Part shown: piece by piece, positions 9,401 through 17,021 of the stretch | How the letters are laid out: each line of letters starts with the position of its first letter | Numbering within the stretch: position 1 is the stretch's first letter | From: Nematopogon swammerdamellus | Taxonomy: Eukaryota > Arthropoda > Insecta > Lepidoptera > Adelidae | Reading direction: 5' to 3' | NCBI GenBank assembly: GCA_946902875.1 | Contig: OX336353.1 | Span: 20,101,151 to 20,165,150 of the forward strand | Length of the DNA stretch: 64,000 bases | Program-made: the position numbers and the translations under genes | The notes under the pieces: model-generated | Databases searched by the model: none | What the model was told of the DNA's origin: nothing | Seen by the model: the letters and a program-made list of their open reading frames with translations, nothing else

Positions 9401-12031
9401 AGGAGCGTTTCGCACGAAGTTTGTTAGTGCGAAAAAAAAGTTTTCTTAGTGGTTTTTTGGTTGTTTACGGCACCGTGACAGTGAACTGATGTGCAAATGA
9501 TTAAGTTATCTTTATATACGTGTCCATTTCCTTATCCACATAGATCTCAGATGACTCCCTTCTTATATTACTAGGTGGTAGGGTTTAACCCGCCCGGGTT
9601 GATACCACTGCACTGAATGAAAGGTCGGTCGAAACGACTACCTATGTAAATAGTTTGTGTTTTCCGTCCAGTTCAGTGTAGCCGACACGACCGAAGGGAA
9701 GCACTGACATGGTACCTAGTTCACCAATGTTTTATGGGCTGACATCACGGATGTTGTAGGTAGGTGATGTATCCAACGGTGTCAGTTTCTATAAAAAAAA
9801 GATCTTTTCTGTTTTTTCTTCTTTATTTTGTTTCTTATCAAATGTCGTGCTATAATAAACGCTAAAATTGTACCAATACACGCCAAACCTTCGTCTACAG
9901 ACTCCATTATTGCAACTGACAAATAGAGAAACACAGACGAGCTCGAACGAGATGTGGAATAGTGTAAACTGTTCGACGAACGCTTCACGAAAGCGAGTTT
10001 TCTCGTTCGAGAAGGCGGCATGCTCCTCGTGCGTGAAACCTCGCATCGTGTCAACGTACCATAAAGTGAAAGATTGAAATATTGATATTGAGTTAACCTA
10101 AAAATATAACTAAGTACCTATCAAAATACTAAAGTATATATATAATACAGTATATAAAAATATTTATGTTATTGTACATTCACTTGTAGTATAAAGACAC
10201 ACCATTGCTGCACACCATTTCGCGAGCGCGGTGCATGGCTGTAACACACACGTTGTGCCGCAGGTGGTAGAGAACGGTCTGCGAGTGTCGAAGATCCTGC
10301 AGGTGTTCTCCAAGCAGGCAGACATGATCGACACACTCGTGGAGCACTTTGCGGGCGAGTACCGCAAGCGGCTCGGCCAGGAGACGCCCGGCGACCACGC
10401 CGCACAGTACGATCACTACTCAGGTACGTTGCTGGGGGGAGGTTGTTGTTGTTGTTTTTTTAGATTCAGATTCAGATTCAGATATTTATTTCGCCATAAA
10501 GAACACACAACAATAACAATATTTCATTGAGGCATATGCATATTCAGTATGGTTCGTCATTATTATTTTTTTTAGGGTTCCGTATCCACTACGTGACCCT
10601 ATTACTAAGCCTACGCCGTCTATCTGTCTGTCCGTCTGTCCGTCGGTCCGAGGGCTGTATCTCTTGAACCGTAATAGGTAGCCCGTTGACATTTTCACAG
10701 AATATGTGTTATTATGGCCGATATAACAACAAATAATAAAAATAAGAAATAGTAAAAAATTCACAGGGGTTCCCATAGAAGAAACCAAAAAGTGTATGCG
10801 CGCGTGCCATCTACCGAATAGATTATGAAGCATGACATTAACTAATATGAAGCATTTCATAACACGCCATCTAGATGGCGTGAGTAGCGCTAGCCGTGAC
10901 ATGGCTATACGGGACTCTCCTCGGTGCGCGAGTTCGACTCGCACTTGGCCGGTTTTTTGGTTTTGAGTTGGCTCTTTTTTTTTATGTAATCCGGTATGAG
11001 TGTCTGAGTCGGAGGGGTCAAAGCGCATGCTCCGACCAGCCAATATCACCTCCGAGAAGGTAGGTGCCATACCTGAGACTTCCCTGGATTGGTGACTATA
11101 CTGGACTAGAGGAGAACTCAGCCTCGATAGCTTAGTGGTGCAGACAGATGATTGTCACTATTGAATGTTAAGCAACGCTGGGTGCGGTCAGTACTTGGAT
11201 GGGTGACCGCTCGACCGTTGGAGGCTGACCGTGGTTCGGATTCCACGTAAAACTGTAGGTCCCTTCCCTTCTTACCTTACTAGGTGGTAGGGTTCAACCC
11301 GCCCGGGTTGGTATCACCGCACTGAATGAAACGTCGGTCGCAACAGCTATGTAAATAGTTTGTGGTTTTTGTCCAGTTCATTGTAGCCGGCACGACCGAA
11401 GGGAAGCACTGTCATAGCACCTAGTTCACCCGTCGTTATGGGCTGACATTACGGATGTTGTAAGTGATGTAGCCAACCGTGTCAGTTTCCATAAAAAAAA
11501 CCGGCCAAGTGCGAGTCGGACTCGCGCACCGAGGTTTCCGTACGACAAAAGAACATTTGAAAAAAAAAATTTCTTGTATGGGAACCTCCCTTAATTTTTT
11601 ACTTTTTCTATTTTTTATTATTCATTGTTATATCCGCCATAATAACACATATTCTGTGAAAATTTCAACGGGCTACCTATTACGGTTAGATACAGCTTTC
11701 GGACAGACAGACGGACGGACGGCCAGACAGACAGATAGACGGCGTAGGCTTAGTAATAGGCTTTCGTACGGGACACGGAAACATAAAAAAAGACCTCTTT
11801 TTGCGACGGGGGTTAAAAAAGTGTGTGTGTGTGTGGTTCGCAGAATGCGCGAGCATCTCTCTGCCGCCGCTGTCGCGGCCGGACTCGCCGCAGCGCCGGC
11901 TCGCGAACAAGCTGTCGCGGCTCGCGCTCGCGACGCACGACACGCGCGGCAACCTGCTCGGCGGCGCGGGAGACTGGGGCGGCGGCCACGCGGCGCGCGC
12001 CTCGCACGCCTGGATACTCGCCAAGCACTGA
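389..12031 (+). CDS. bili: FERM-domain protein, FRMD8 / Bili ortholog (whole gene, 9 coding exons)
   Basis: CDS = join(389..491, 2019..2125, 2712..2844, 5849..6014, 6350..6511, 6673..7038, 8729..8960, 10264..10423, 11844..12031), 1617 bp, 538 residues. All introns have GT/AG ends and matching phases. The product follows human FRMD8 along its length: CVYLMSRVAV, NVFALWMSSPLLEVQL, LRLQRNLFLTKHQEE, LELLYEEARHNV, FYGAAFFQGQIEQP, GVFVIDDAESTMLLGL, YEELSWDL and KILQVFSKQADM align in order with FRMD8 FERM lobes F1-F3. Known of the family: FRMD8 (iTAP) binds iRhom cytoplasmic tails and stabilises the iRhom/ADAM17 sheddase complex; Bili/FRMD8 was also described as a Wnt inhibitor acting at LRP6. It is a cytoplasmic adaptor without membrane segments. 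Human FRMD8 is 464 aa; the excess is mainly a 59-residue tandem duplication in exon 6. Identification is from remembered family sequence, not a database search. Confidence 0.88.
640..960 (-). mobile_element. LINE fragment (CR1/Jockey-type C-terminus)
   Basis: Minus strand LTTLEERRHRGDLIETYKIL, then a decayed VNRLDIYIKN end and an A/T-rich tail. Confidence 0.65.
1795..1979 (-). mobile_element. HEAD2-(GT)n repeat, partial
   Basis: Minus strand HEAD2 then AGGACAAAGTGCCGTGCGAA and the CGAGTCATGTAGCAGGTGGG section. Ends ~40 bp before bili exon 2. Confidence 0.7.
2019..2125 (+). CDS. bili: bili exon 2 (start of FERM F1 lobe)
   Basis: Acceptor TGTACAG at 2018, donor GAG|GTACAG at 2126. It encodes a Ser-rich stretch then CVYLMSRVAVMVEMSPDE, matching the first beta-strand of the FRMD8 F1 ubiquitin-like lobe (human LVYLADDTVV). 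It enters in phase 1 and leaves in phase 0, exactly completing the neighbouring exons. Missed by ORF length alone; found by splice phase and homology. Confidence 0.8.
2179..2523. mobile_element. MITE with ~65 bp inverted ends
   Basis: ATACAGGGTGTCCCAAAACT ... and the complement at 2459-2523; lies in bili intron 2. Confidence 0.85.
2607..2711 (+). mobile_element. LINE 3' tail ending in (TGAATC)n
   Basis: ATGACGAACCATACTGAATA ... CTTTATGGCGAAATAAATAT then TGAATC repeats. Same tail, inverted, at 10461-10562. It supplies the acceptor AG of bili exon 3. Confidence 0.8.
2712..2844 (+). CDS. bili: bili exon 3 (FERM F1)
   Basis: Encodes VPSNITAARFLQAVLSAEE then NVFALWMSSPLL, equivalent to human DVFALWLVSPLL. 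Donor CTAG|GTATAT. The acceptor AG at 2710-2711 is the last base pair of a LINE 3' tail made of TGAATC repeats, so the 3' splice site lies inside or at the very edge of transposon sequence. Ends in phase 1. Confidence 0.85.
3210..3825. mobile_element. hAT-like MITE interrupted by an RTE fragment
   Basis: Ends CAGCGGCTCCCAAATTATTT and TTTTGGGAACCGCTG; flanks ATCTAAAC and ATCTACAT suggest a decayed 8 bp target-site duplication. Confidence 0.65.
3348..3626 (+). mobile_element. RTE-clade LINE 3' end, 5'-truncated, with 11 bp target-site duplication
   Basis: Codes in pieces for the reverse-transcriptase C-terminus (GYRVAKLKWQWAGHVSRR type, here frame-shifted) and ends in (TGAC)n. ACCTAATTTTT flanks it at 3337-3347 and 3627-3637. 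Inserted in a hAT-like MITE. Confidence 0.85.
4020..4349 (+). mobile_element. SINE body with HEAD2 (no 5S segment)
   Basis: Starts CCGTGTGGGGCCGGTACTT, passes ATGTCGTAAAAGGCGACTAA, then the shared body (CCGCCCGGGTTGGTACCACC) and ends in A17. This arrangement lacks the 5S/tRNA head. Confidence 0.85.
4537..5210 (+). mobile_element. Repeat (CTAGCTGTGCCCGCGACTT type) interrupted by a SINE
   Basis: Left part 4537-4591, right part 5077-5210 with the familiar AAATCGGTCCAGGCGTTCAG motif. The GCCCGCGACTTCGTCCGCG end resembles lepidopteran Helitron-like or LINE tails. Confidence 0.6.
4592..5076 (-). mobile_element. HEAD2 + tRNA/5S SINE, nested in another repeat
   Basis: Minus strand: HEAD2 (CCGTGTGGGGTCGGTAC) then GTCAGCCTCGGTAGCTCAG, 5S-like core, body and poly-A (T19 on the plus strand at 4592). 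It splits a repeat starting ACTAGCTGTGCCCGCGACTT at 4537 and resuming at 5077. Confidence 0.85.
5222..5590 (+). mobile_element. tRNA/5S SINE, 5'-truncated
   Basis: Begins inside the 5S segment (GTTAAGCAATCCTGATCACG then GGTCAGTACTTGGATGGGTG), continues with body and A-rich end before bili exon 4. Confidence 0.85.
5849..6014 (+). CDS. bili: bili exon 4 (FERM F1/F2)
   Basis: Encodes EVQLRAQQCPWRVWASWPRL through LRLQRNLFLTKHQEESVK; the human counterpart is EVQLKPKHQPYKLG...FLQFRRNVFFPK. Acceptor TTTATAG, donor TCAA|GTGAGT (phase 2). GC-rich third positions. A 17 bp copy of this exon's end with its donor (GAGCGTCAAGTGAGTGT) lies just upstream at 5822-5838, a relic of local duplication. Confidence 0.87.
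6350..6511 (+). CDS. bili: bili exon 5 (FERM F2)
   Basis: Encodes DSRILELLYEEARHNVVKGR, then LGGLQARLQLGQYDPHRHTA, matching human EVLRLLYEEAKGNV and VCRVQLGPYQPG. Acceptor GGTGACAG, donor CAG|GTCCGT, phase 2 at both ends, so it joins exons 4 and 6 without a frame change. Confidence 0.88.
6662..7015 (+). repeat. 177 bp tandem duplication inside bili exon 6
   Basis: Unit 1 about 6662-6838, unit 2 about 6839-7015, both starting TGTGTCGGCAG and ending TATCTCGACTT. One base difference seen (T/C in GTGGTAYCTG). Confidence 0.92.
6673..7038 (+). CDS. bili: bili exon 6 with internal in-frame 177 bp tandem duplication
   Basis: The exon codes twice for the FERM F2 segment EQQEWYLPAHARSGRWARLL ... ARKLRAKYLD (period 177 bp = 59 codons), then CRAHTFYG into exon 7. 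The second copy has carried along the 3' splice site (TGTGTCGGCAG at 6839-6849), so splicing at 6672 gives two copies and splicing at 6849 gives the single copy expected from FRMD8; both keep the frame. Copies differ at one synonymous site that I could see (TAT/TAC). Donor GG|GTGAGT, phase 2. Could be real or an assembly duplication. Confidence 0.83.
7040..7870. other. bili intron 6, unassigned AT-rich DNA
   Basis: No exon, RNA gene or known repeat recognised. Confidence 0.5.
7880..8010 (+). mobile_element. LINE C-terminal and tail fragment
   Basis: TTCCACGAGGTGCTACTTCA (coding the HEVLLQ-type end), then an A-rich stretch; related to 640-960. Confidence 0.5.
8175..8699 (+). mobile_element. 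LINE remains with zinc-knuckle ORF end, before bili exon 7
   Basis: 8175-8290 is a LINE 3'UTR hairpin (CTTGCCAGTTCTTCTTCTCT / AACTGGCAAAATG). 8316-8630 codes NSPNCDRCNKEDDMYPLLME, CGQNEELRTEL: a Cys-x2-Cys ... Cys motif as found at LINE ORF2 C-termini. A9 tail at 8690. Confidence 0.65.
8729..8960 (+). CDS. bili: bili exon 7 (FERM F3, PH-like lobe)
   Basis: Encodes GAAFFQGQIEQPVRSL, VLVAVNASGVFVIDDAES, MLLGLLYEELSWDLGLPSED and IFLQFM; human FRMD8 has CAFFHGEVDKP, VSVAISLEGVHVID, VLLGLRFQELSWDH and LWLEF. Acceptor TGTTGCAG, donor ATG|GTCGGT, phase 2 in and 0 out. A LINE poly-A tail ends about 30 bp before the exon; a small palindromic MITE starts 20 bp after it. Confidence 0.88.
8980..9113. 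mobile_element. Small palindromic MITE with GC-rich centre
   Basis: TACGTGAAGTATTCTACGTA / TATGCGCACTTCACGTA and ATTTCACCT / AGGTGAAAT arms. Confidence 0.65.
9252..10054. mobile_element. TIR element (TTGACACGATGCGAG ends)
   Basis: 15 bp perfect ends, TTCACGCACGAG-like continuation, and a SINE inside at 9549-9800. Confidence 0.75.
9549..9800 (+). mobile_element. SINE body, 5'-truncated, inside a TIR element
   Basis: Starts ATGACTCCCTTCTTATATTA, ends TTTCTATAAAAAAAA. It sits within the TTGACACGATGCGAG-ended element of 9252-10054. Confidence 0.8.
10264..10423 (+). CDS. bili: bili exon 8 (end of FERM F3)
   Basis: Encodes VVENGLRVSKILQVFSKQAD, then MIDTLVEHFAGEYRKRL; human equivalent is [22 protein letters not shown]. 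Acceptor GTGCCGCAG, donor TCAG|GTACGT, phase 0 in and 1 out. A minus-oriented LINE 3' tail begins 38 bp after the donor. Confidence 0.86.
10461..10562 (-). mobile_element. LINE 3' tail, inverted copy
   Basis: AGATTCAGATTCAGATTCAG then ATTTATTTCGCCATAAAGAA; complement of 2607-2711. Confidence 0.8.
10574..10960 (+). mobile_element. Family-D repeat (AGGGTTCCGTA ... TTGGCCGG)
   Basis: Left end AGGGTTCCGTATCC, CTACGCCGTCTATCTGTCTG tract, TTGAACCGTAATAGGTAGCC, right end TCGGTGCGCGAGTTCGACTC (a perfect hairpin with GCAC) and TTGGCCGGTTTTTT. Complete copy; no coding capacity. Confidence 0.85.
10980..11118 (-). mobile_element. tRNA-derived SINE (family T), 3' half
   Basis: Minus strand CTCCTCTAGTCCAGTATAGT to GTAATCCGGTATGAGTGT complement, ending in a T9 tract on the plus strand. 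Confidence 0.8.
11119..11500 (+). mobile_element. tRNA/5S SINE, near full length
   Basis: A-box-like GATAGCTTAGTGGTGCAGA, 5S segment TTAAGCAACGCTGGGTGCGG ... GGATGGGTGACCGC, B-box-like GGTTCGGATTCC, body and A8. It lies between a tRNA-SINE fragment and a family-D repeat. Confidence 0.88.
11501..11818 (-). mobile_element. Family-D repeat
   Basis: Minus-strand copy beginning CCGGCCAAGTGCGAGTCGGA and ending near 11818, 25 bp before bili exon 9. Confidence 0.82.
11844..12031 (+). CDS. bili: bili exon 9 (terminal coding exon) with tandem copy after the stop
   Basis: Acceptor GGTTCGCAG after a short GT run; phase 1 in. Encodes ECASISLPPLSRPDSPQRRL then LSRLALATHDTRGNLL and ends HAWILAKH-TGA at 12029-12031. 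A 127 bp unit (11909-12035) is repeated exactly to 12162, placing a second LAKH-TGA in the 3'UTR. The C-terminus is not strongly conserved with human, so the assignment rests on splice phase and coding-like GC bias. Confidence 0.72.
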
Positions 12032-12162
12032 GTCGAAGCTGTCGCGGCTCGCGCTCGCGACGCACGACACGCGCGGCAACCTGCTCGGCGGCGCGGGAGA
12101 CTGGGGCGGCGGCCACGCGGCGCGCGCCTCGCACGCCTGGATACTCGCCAAGCACTGAGTCC
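11909..12162 (+). repeat. 127 bp tandem duplication over the bili stop codon
   Basis: Starts AAGCTGTCGCGGCTCGCG at 11909 and again at 12036; each unit ends CCAAGCACTGAGTC. No difference seen between copies. Confidence 0.92.
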
Positions 12163-12290
12163 GCACCGCGTCCGGCGTTCACCGCTGCAGCGTACACCTC
12201 CTCCGGTCCGGGAGAACGTGACGTTGACGGGCTTGATCTCTGCACCCGCGCGGAGAATGTTTGCCGTCCGACTCGATAAACAAAAACAAC
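12032..12290 (+). other. bili: bili 3'UTR, including duplicated exon-9 tail
   Basis: 12036-12162 is the second copy of the exon-9 end. Beyond it, GC falls and a GATAAACAAA at 12272 is the nearest thing to a poly-A signal; no clean AATAAA is seen before the next SINE at about 12352, so the 3' end is unresolved. Confidence 0.4.
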
Positions 12291-12351
12291 CATATTCAAC
12301 CATAACCATAACCATAACCAAGTCCAAACAACAACAACCATAACCAAGTCC

Positions 12352-12508
12352 AAACGGCTATGTATATAGTTTGTGTTTCCCGTCCAGTTCAGTGTAGCCG
12401 GCACGATCAAAGGGAGAAGCACTGACATGGCACCTAGCTCACCCGGTGTTATGGGCTGACATCACGGACGTTGTAGGTGATGTAGCCAACCGTGTCAGTT
12501 TCCATAAA
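12352..12508 (+). mobile_element. SINE 3' half
   Basis: From CGGCTATGTATATAGTTTGT to TTTCCATAAAAAAG; preceded by an ACCATA-repeat stretch just past the bili 3'UTR. Confidence 0.8.
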
Positions 12509-12519
12509 AAAGAAATTGT

Positions 12520-12751
12520 GTATGCACACACAAAATGTGTATGGCCACGCCCAAATGTTTCGATGATTTTGTGTAATGTTTCGAAAAAAAAAAACATTGG
12601 CAGGACATGCGGCTCTAGTCAAGCGAGATATTTCGTGAGATTATTTAGGACTAGAATTCTGTATTATCCTGGCGGCGCAACTGCAACTTGAAGAAGGCCA
12701 CTGACTGTGGCCGGTGACATATTATTTCCAGTGCAACTGACAAGTGACAAG
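12520..12751 (+). mobile_element. Unclassified repeat shared with 44.8-45.0 kb
   Basis: CACACAAAATGTGTATGGCC ... TCAAGCGAGATATTTCGTGA ... GGCGGCGCAACTGCAACTTG. The same sequence, followed by the same tRNA SINE, is at 44780-45007. Confidence 0.7.
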
Positions 12752-13088
12752 CGGCGGGTGACCGAGTGGTTTGGGCATCGGCTTCTCATGCGAGAGGTCC
12801 GAGGTTCGAATCCGGTCGGCGTGTACAAATGAGTTTTTTCTGAAGAAAAAATTTACGTGCAGACCTACACCTGCTGCTTCACTGTTCGGAACCGGTGTAA
12901 AACTGTAGGTCCCTTCCATTGCCCTTTACCGACTGGGTTGGTACCACCGTACTGGATGTAAGATGGCCGCATAGCAGCCTCGGTTGTGTTTTCCTCTAGT
13001 CCAGTATAGCCAGCAATCCAGGGAAGTCTCCGGTATGGCACCTACCTTCTCGGAGGTGATATTGGCTGGTCGGAGCATGCGCTTTGGC
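12752..13088 (+). mobile_element. tRNA-derived SINE (family T), full length
   Basis: Head GGTGACCGAGTGGTTTGGGC (A box) and GGTTCGAATCCGGTCGGC (B box), like a Leu/Ser-type tRNA; body GACTGGGTTGGTACCACCGT, TCTAGTCCAGTATAGCCAGC and GATATTGGCTGGTCGGAGCA. Confidence 0.85.
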
Positions 13089-13093
13089 GGTTG

Positions 13094-13235
13094 AAACGGC
13101 TAATATGTAAATAGTTCTTGTTTTCAGTCCAATACAGTGTAGCCGGCACGGCCGAAGGGAAGCACTGACACTGACTAGTTCACCAAGGTGTTATGGGCTG
13201 ACATCACGGATGTTGTAAGCGATGTAGCCATCGTT
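13094..13235 (+). mobile_element. SINE 3' fragment
   Basis: Core from GAAACGGCTAATATGTAAAT to GATGTAGCCATCGTTTGTCA, joined head-to-tail with the next full SINE. Confidence 0.75.
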
Positions 13236-13236
13236 T

Positions 13237-13655
13237 GTCAGCCTCGATAGCTCAGTGGTGCAGACAGTCAATTGTCGCTATTGAATGTTAAGCAACGCTG
13301 GGCGCGGTCAGTTCTTGGATGGGTGACCGCTGACCGTTGGAGGCTGACCGAGGTTCGGATTCCTCGTAAAACTGTAGGTCCCTTCCCTCCTAATCTTACT
13401 TGGTGGTAGGGTTTAACCCGCCCGGGTTGGTACCACCGCACTGAATGAAACGTCGGTTGAAACGGCTATGTAAATAGTTTGTGTTTTCCGACCAGTTCAG
13501 TGTAGCCGGCACGATCAAAGGGGGAAGCACTGACATGGCACCTAGTTCACCCGGTGTTATGGGCTGACATCACGGACGTTGTAGGTGATGTAGCCAACCG
13601 TGTCAGTTTCCATAAAAAAAAAAAAAAAATCGTGTCAGTTTCCATTAAAAAAAGA
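13237..13655 (+). mobile_element. tRNA/5S SINE, full length
   Basis: GTCAGCCTCGATAGCTCAGT, 5S segment with GGGCGCGGTCAGTTCTTGGA, B box GGTTCGGATTCC, full body, A15, then a short second tail (CGTGTCAGTTTCCATTAAAA). Confidence 0.9.
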
Positions 13656-13790
13656 ATATTCCGAATGTAGATTTATGATCATAAAAAAACTAGTCATTCA
13701 AGTAGGTAGTTATTAAATCTATCTGAATCTCGAAATCACATTATACTTGAAGTATAGGATACTTACACACACATAATAAGTTGTAACGGC

Positions 13791-14222
13791 CAGTACATTA
13801 ATTTTGCCAGCGCAATCCTCATGTTTTTCCGAGACAAAAAAGTAAATAAAGTTTTTCCCTAAAGTGTCTAGTTTTGGAGATATAATTTTTTTAAATTTAT
13901 ATTTTCGTCTAGTGTAATTTGACGCGCGCGGGGGGAGGGTGCTTGCGCGGGAACGGTCGGGATCGAAAAACTCACGCCGCGCCGCCACCGCGCATCTCCA
14001 CTCTCAGCGCACTCGTCCCTGCTCGCTCACTCACCGCGCGCCTTTAATTCCCACGTTCGTGCGGAGCATTAGATCCTTTTACACTAAATAAATAAATTAG
14101 TTTGCATGAAAACTGTAACTTTTTATTTAATTTGAATTGAATTCAGAAAAAAGTAATTTCACTTTTTTGTAACTATTGATCCCAATAATCATTTCCTAAA
14201 TTTAATGTGGTGGCCGTTACAA
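13791..14222. mobile_element. TIR element with GC-rich core (TTGTAACGGCCA ends)
   Basis: TTGTAACGGCCAGTACATTA and TTTAATGTGGTGGCCGTTACAA; core 13919-14045 is GC-rich. Confidence 0.72.
13919..14046. other. GC-rich island inside a TIR element
   Basis: GACGCGCGCGGGGGGAGGGT ... CTCACCGCGCGCCTTTAATT; sits within 13791-14222, so probably element core rather than a promoter. Confidence 0.4.
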
Positions 14223-14399
14223 CAACCTGTATATAGAATATAAACCCGAGTAGAAGTGTGCAATCACTTGTTAGTAAGAAGACTAGTGTAACAAAATTCC
14301 ATACAAGCAATGTGAGTTTGAATACATCCCTGAATACTTTTAGAAAAATTCATTGTGCTACTATCACTTTTGATCTCAACTGTACCTGAATCTCAAAAT

Positions 14400-14730
14400 G
14401 TATGGATCTCCCATGTTTTGTCTTGTCACCATATTGTACCTCATTGTTTTTAATGTATATAAAGTTTAAATAAAGCCTAAAAAAACTTGTATTATTGTTT
14501 TAAATAAAGAAAAAAATTACAGTATGTCTGCTTCTTTTTTTAAAAAATTCAATGGAATCATGTTGTACAATAAATGTTTACATTTATTGTTATATTACCG
14601 AAACCATGATTAAAATGTGTAACAGCGGTAAAACATTGTAAAAACATTCAAAAAAATATCCAGTGAAGTTTCTTGTCAGTTCTTCTTCCCTATCATTTAA
14701 CTGGTGGAATGTTATAATGTAAATAGGTCA
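14400..14730 (+). mobile_element. LINE 3' tails
   Basis: TATAAAGTTTAAATAAAGCC poly-A end at 14485, then a second tail with TTTCTTGTCAGTTCTTCTTC and ACTGGTGGAATGTTATAATG. Confidence 0.55.
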
Positions 14731-14734
14731 AATT

Positions 14735-15312
14735 CTGCGGCTTGGTAGACAAGGTCTGCTAAAGGAGGTCGAGAGACGAATTCAACTGGGTTGGGCTGCC
14801 TTCGGAAAGTTAAAATTCGCCCTGAGGTCTGATCTTCCGCAAAATTTAAAAACCCGTATATATGACCAGTGTGTCCTCCCGGTTATGACGTACGGGTGTG
14901 AAACGTGGACGCTGACGGTCAGTGTTGTCCAAAGGTTGAAAGTTGCCCAGCGAGCAATGGAGCGAGCCATGCTGGGAATAACGCTACGTGATATGGTGCG
15001 TAACGAGGCAATCCGCCGACGCACCAAAGTAGTCGATATTGGATACCGGGTGGCTAAGCTCAAGTGGCAATGGGCTGGGCACGTCAGCCGAAGAGACGAC
15101 GACCGCTGGAGTAACCGTGTCCTACACTGGCGGCCGTGGACAGGAAAACGGAGTGTGGGAAGACCACCCGCCAGGTGGGACGACGACATCAAGTACGTCG
15201 GCGGAAAGCAGTGGTTCCGTACCGCTGAAGGCCGGGAGGACTGGAGGAAAATTGGAGAGGCGTATGTCCAGCAGTGGACGCTTACACGCTGACTGACTGA
15301 CTGACTGACTGA
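14735..15312 (+). mobile_element. RTE-clade LINE 3' part with open RT C-terminal frame
   Basis: Open frame 14885-15292: MTYGCETWTLTVSVVQRLKV, VSRRDDDRWSNRVLHWRPWT, SVGRPPARWDDDIKYVGG, GEAYVQQWTLTR-stop, then TGACTGACTGAC. Upstream bases continue the RT (FALRSDLPQNLKTRIYDQCV). Very close to 3348-3626, so recently active. Confidence 0.85.
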
Positions 15313-15634
15313 AATATGTCACGAGCGCAGTGTAGCCTAAACGAACATATCTAATTATTTTATCTATTTACTATAACATAAAAGTAATTTATAAAATTAT
15401 ACATTCACCAGAATTTAGAAATACACTGCTGTGCACACAACCCTAGTTCGGGGTTGGCAAACAACTATTTTTTTACATATAATTTTTACATTTGTAACTG
15501 TTTTAAACATATTTCAATTGTTTTTTAAACATGACAAAAAGATCAAATCTTCTTTGCCAAGCTTCGTAGAGTGTGACATAGATACGCTGTCCTCAAATGG
15601 TGTTAGGTATCAATTAGGTTTTAAAATAATTAGG

Positions 15635-15778
15635 CACTAAACAAAACATTGTGACTTGCGAAGTTTGTTTGTCAGTTCTTCTTCGCATTGAATTTAGAAC
15701 TGGCGGAATTTTCGACATATCCAAGCGTAGGTTACCTACCTATGGATGAAATTATACAATAAAACAAGAATAAAACTG
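15635..15778 (+). mobile_element. CR1-like LINE 3' end, short
   Basis: ACATTGTGACTTGCGAAGTT ... GGTTACCTACCTATGGATGA; final part of the 56312-57180 element. Confidence 0.75.
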
Positions 15779-16217
15779 GAATACTGATGAATCGAGCCTT
15801 TATTGTCTGTTTCGCACTACCTAGTAATATACTAATGGGACTGTGGGTTATTGAAATAAACAAGAAATGAATTATTTATTTTGAATTAGCATTTTTCGAA
15901 GTACATACTTTGCCTGACAGCTGTCATTCTAACGAATTTACATGATCATGCGTTTCTCAGATTGTTCATGTGGAAATGTCAATCTGATGACAGTTTGTTC
16001 ATATACATAAAAAAAAGATAATTCTAAAGTAGGTAACCCTAAAGATATCGCAGCGAGCGGGCCCGTCCACACATATTCTGACTGAGATATGTCGCACTCT
16101 AGCCTAAACATATACAATAGCAGTTTTCTAGCGACCTAAAAATCGGAATCTGTCAACACGTTCCAGGGCCGAACTACAGTTTACATTTGGCAGCACGCTG
16201 TCCCTGTCGAGTATATG

Positions 16218-16709
16218 AGGTCTTTCAAAATTAGTTCATAGTACGCTAAGGGGGGGTTCTGTATCATATAGGGAGTAAAACCTATATAAAATTTTTTGGA
16301 CCTTGGGCTTTTTTTTTATGTAAAATATTTTTTTATGTAGGTATTTAAATAAAAAAATAAGTGGTTGATTTTTATAGCCTAATCGATTCAGTTTCATAAC
16401 AGTAACAAAAAAGTCTTCATTACCATTATGATGTATCACGTGTAAGTTGGTAAAAAAAATCAAATTCTTTCTATTCCATACTAATAAAACTAAAATTGTG
16501 GTTTTTTCACAATTTATGAAAGAAAGAGATCTATGTGTTGGAAGACTTTTTTGTTGCTGGCATGAAACTGAAACGATTAAGAATTTTTTTTTTACATTTT
16601 TCATAAAAAAAAAATTTTTGTAAAAAAAAAATTCTTTATTCTTCAAAAGTGCTCTATTTCCGATACAGAACCCCCCCTTAGCCTATTATGTACTAATTTT
16701 GAAAGACCT
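16218..16709. mobile_element. MITE (AGGTCTTTCAAAATTAGTTC ends), copy 1
   Basis: Ends AGGTCTTTCAAAATTAGTTC and its complement; internal TTTTGGACCTTGGGC and GAAACTGAAACGATTAAG. Lies between the DRC7 stop and the RTE copy. Confidence 0.85.
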
Positions 16710-16876
16710 TATATACAGTCATAGTGTTTGATGCTGTCGAACGGTAAAATTCTAAAGTTAACTGTCCAATTCAACGTGAAAGTCGCTGGAACGATTTAGC
16801 AATTTAGCGCTGCCGTTGCGTTGCGATCGCAGCGCTCCTATTATCAAAAACGCTAGTAGTAACAAGATGGCGCCGC

Positions 16877-17021
16877 CTATGGGCCGAAGTGTCGCACGTG
16901 GTGGCGCAAGAGTGGATGCGAGTTTAGCGTGCGCAGGAGTGCTTCTGCGCGCGCCCCCGACAGCTCGGCGTGCCGCACCAGCCGGACTTCCAGCGTGTGC
17001 ACTTCGAACGCCAGCAGACCG
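16877..17021 (-). CDS. Drc7: DRC7 exon m (last coding exon)
   Basis: Encodes (S)GLLAFEVHTLEVRLVRHAEL, SGARAEALLRTLNSHPLLRH, HVRHFGP-TAG; human FRIRILEQRLNRHKELAP ... KYLALEEKLYKDPRL. The acceptor ATGTCACAG at 17022 is the first unit of a ~21 bp tandem repeat that fills the adjoining intron. The stop is complement 16877-16879. No clear AATAAA follows. Confidence 0.86.

Noticed and set aside
11479..12428. Long open frames on both strands over bili exon 9
   Set aside because: They run through SINE, family-D repeat and the GC-rich duplication; GC-rich DNA lacks stops by chance. The splice-consistent frame is the real one.
13290..13345. Genuine 5S rRNA gene
   Set aside because: Only the internal promoter part matches 5S; the ends belong to a SINE with poly-A tail, present in many copies.
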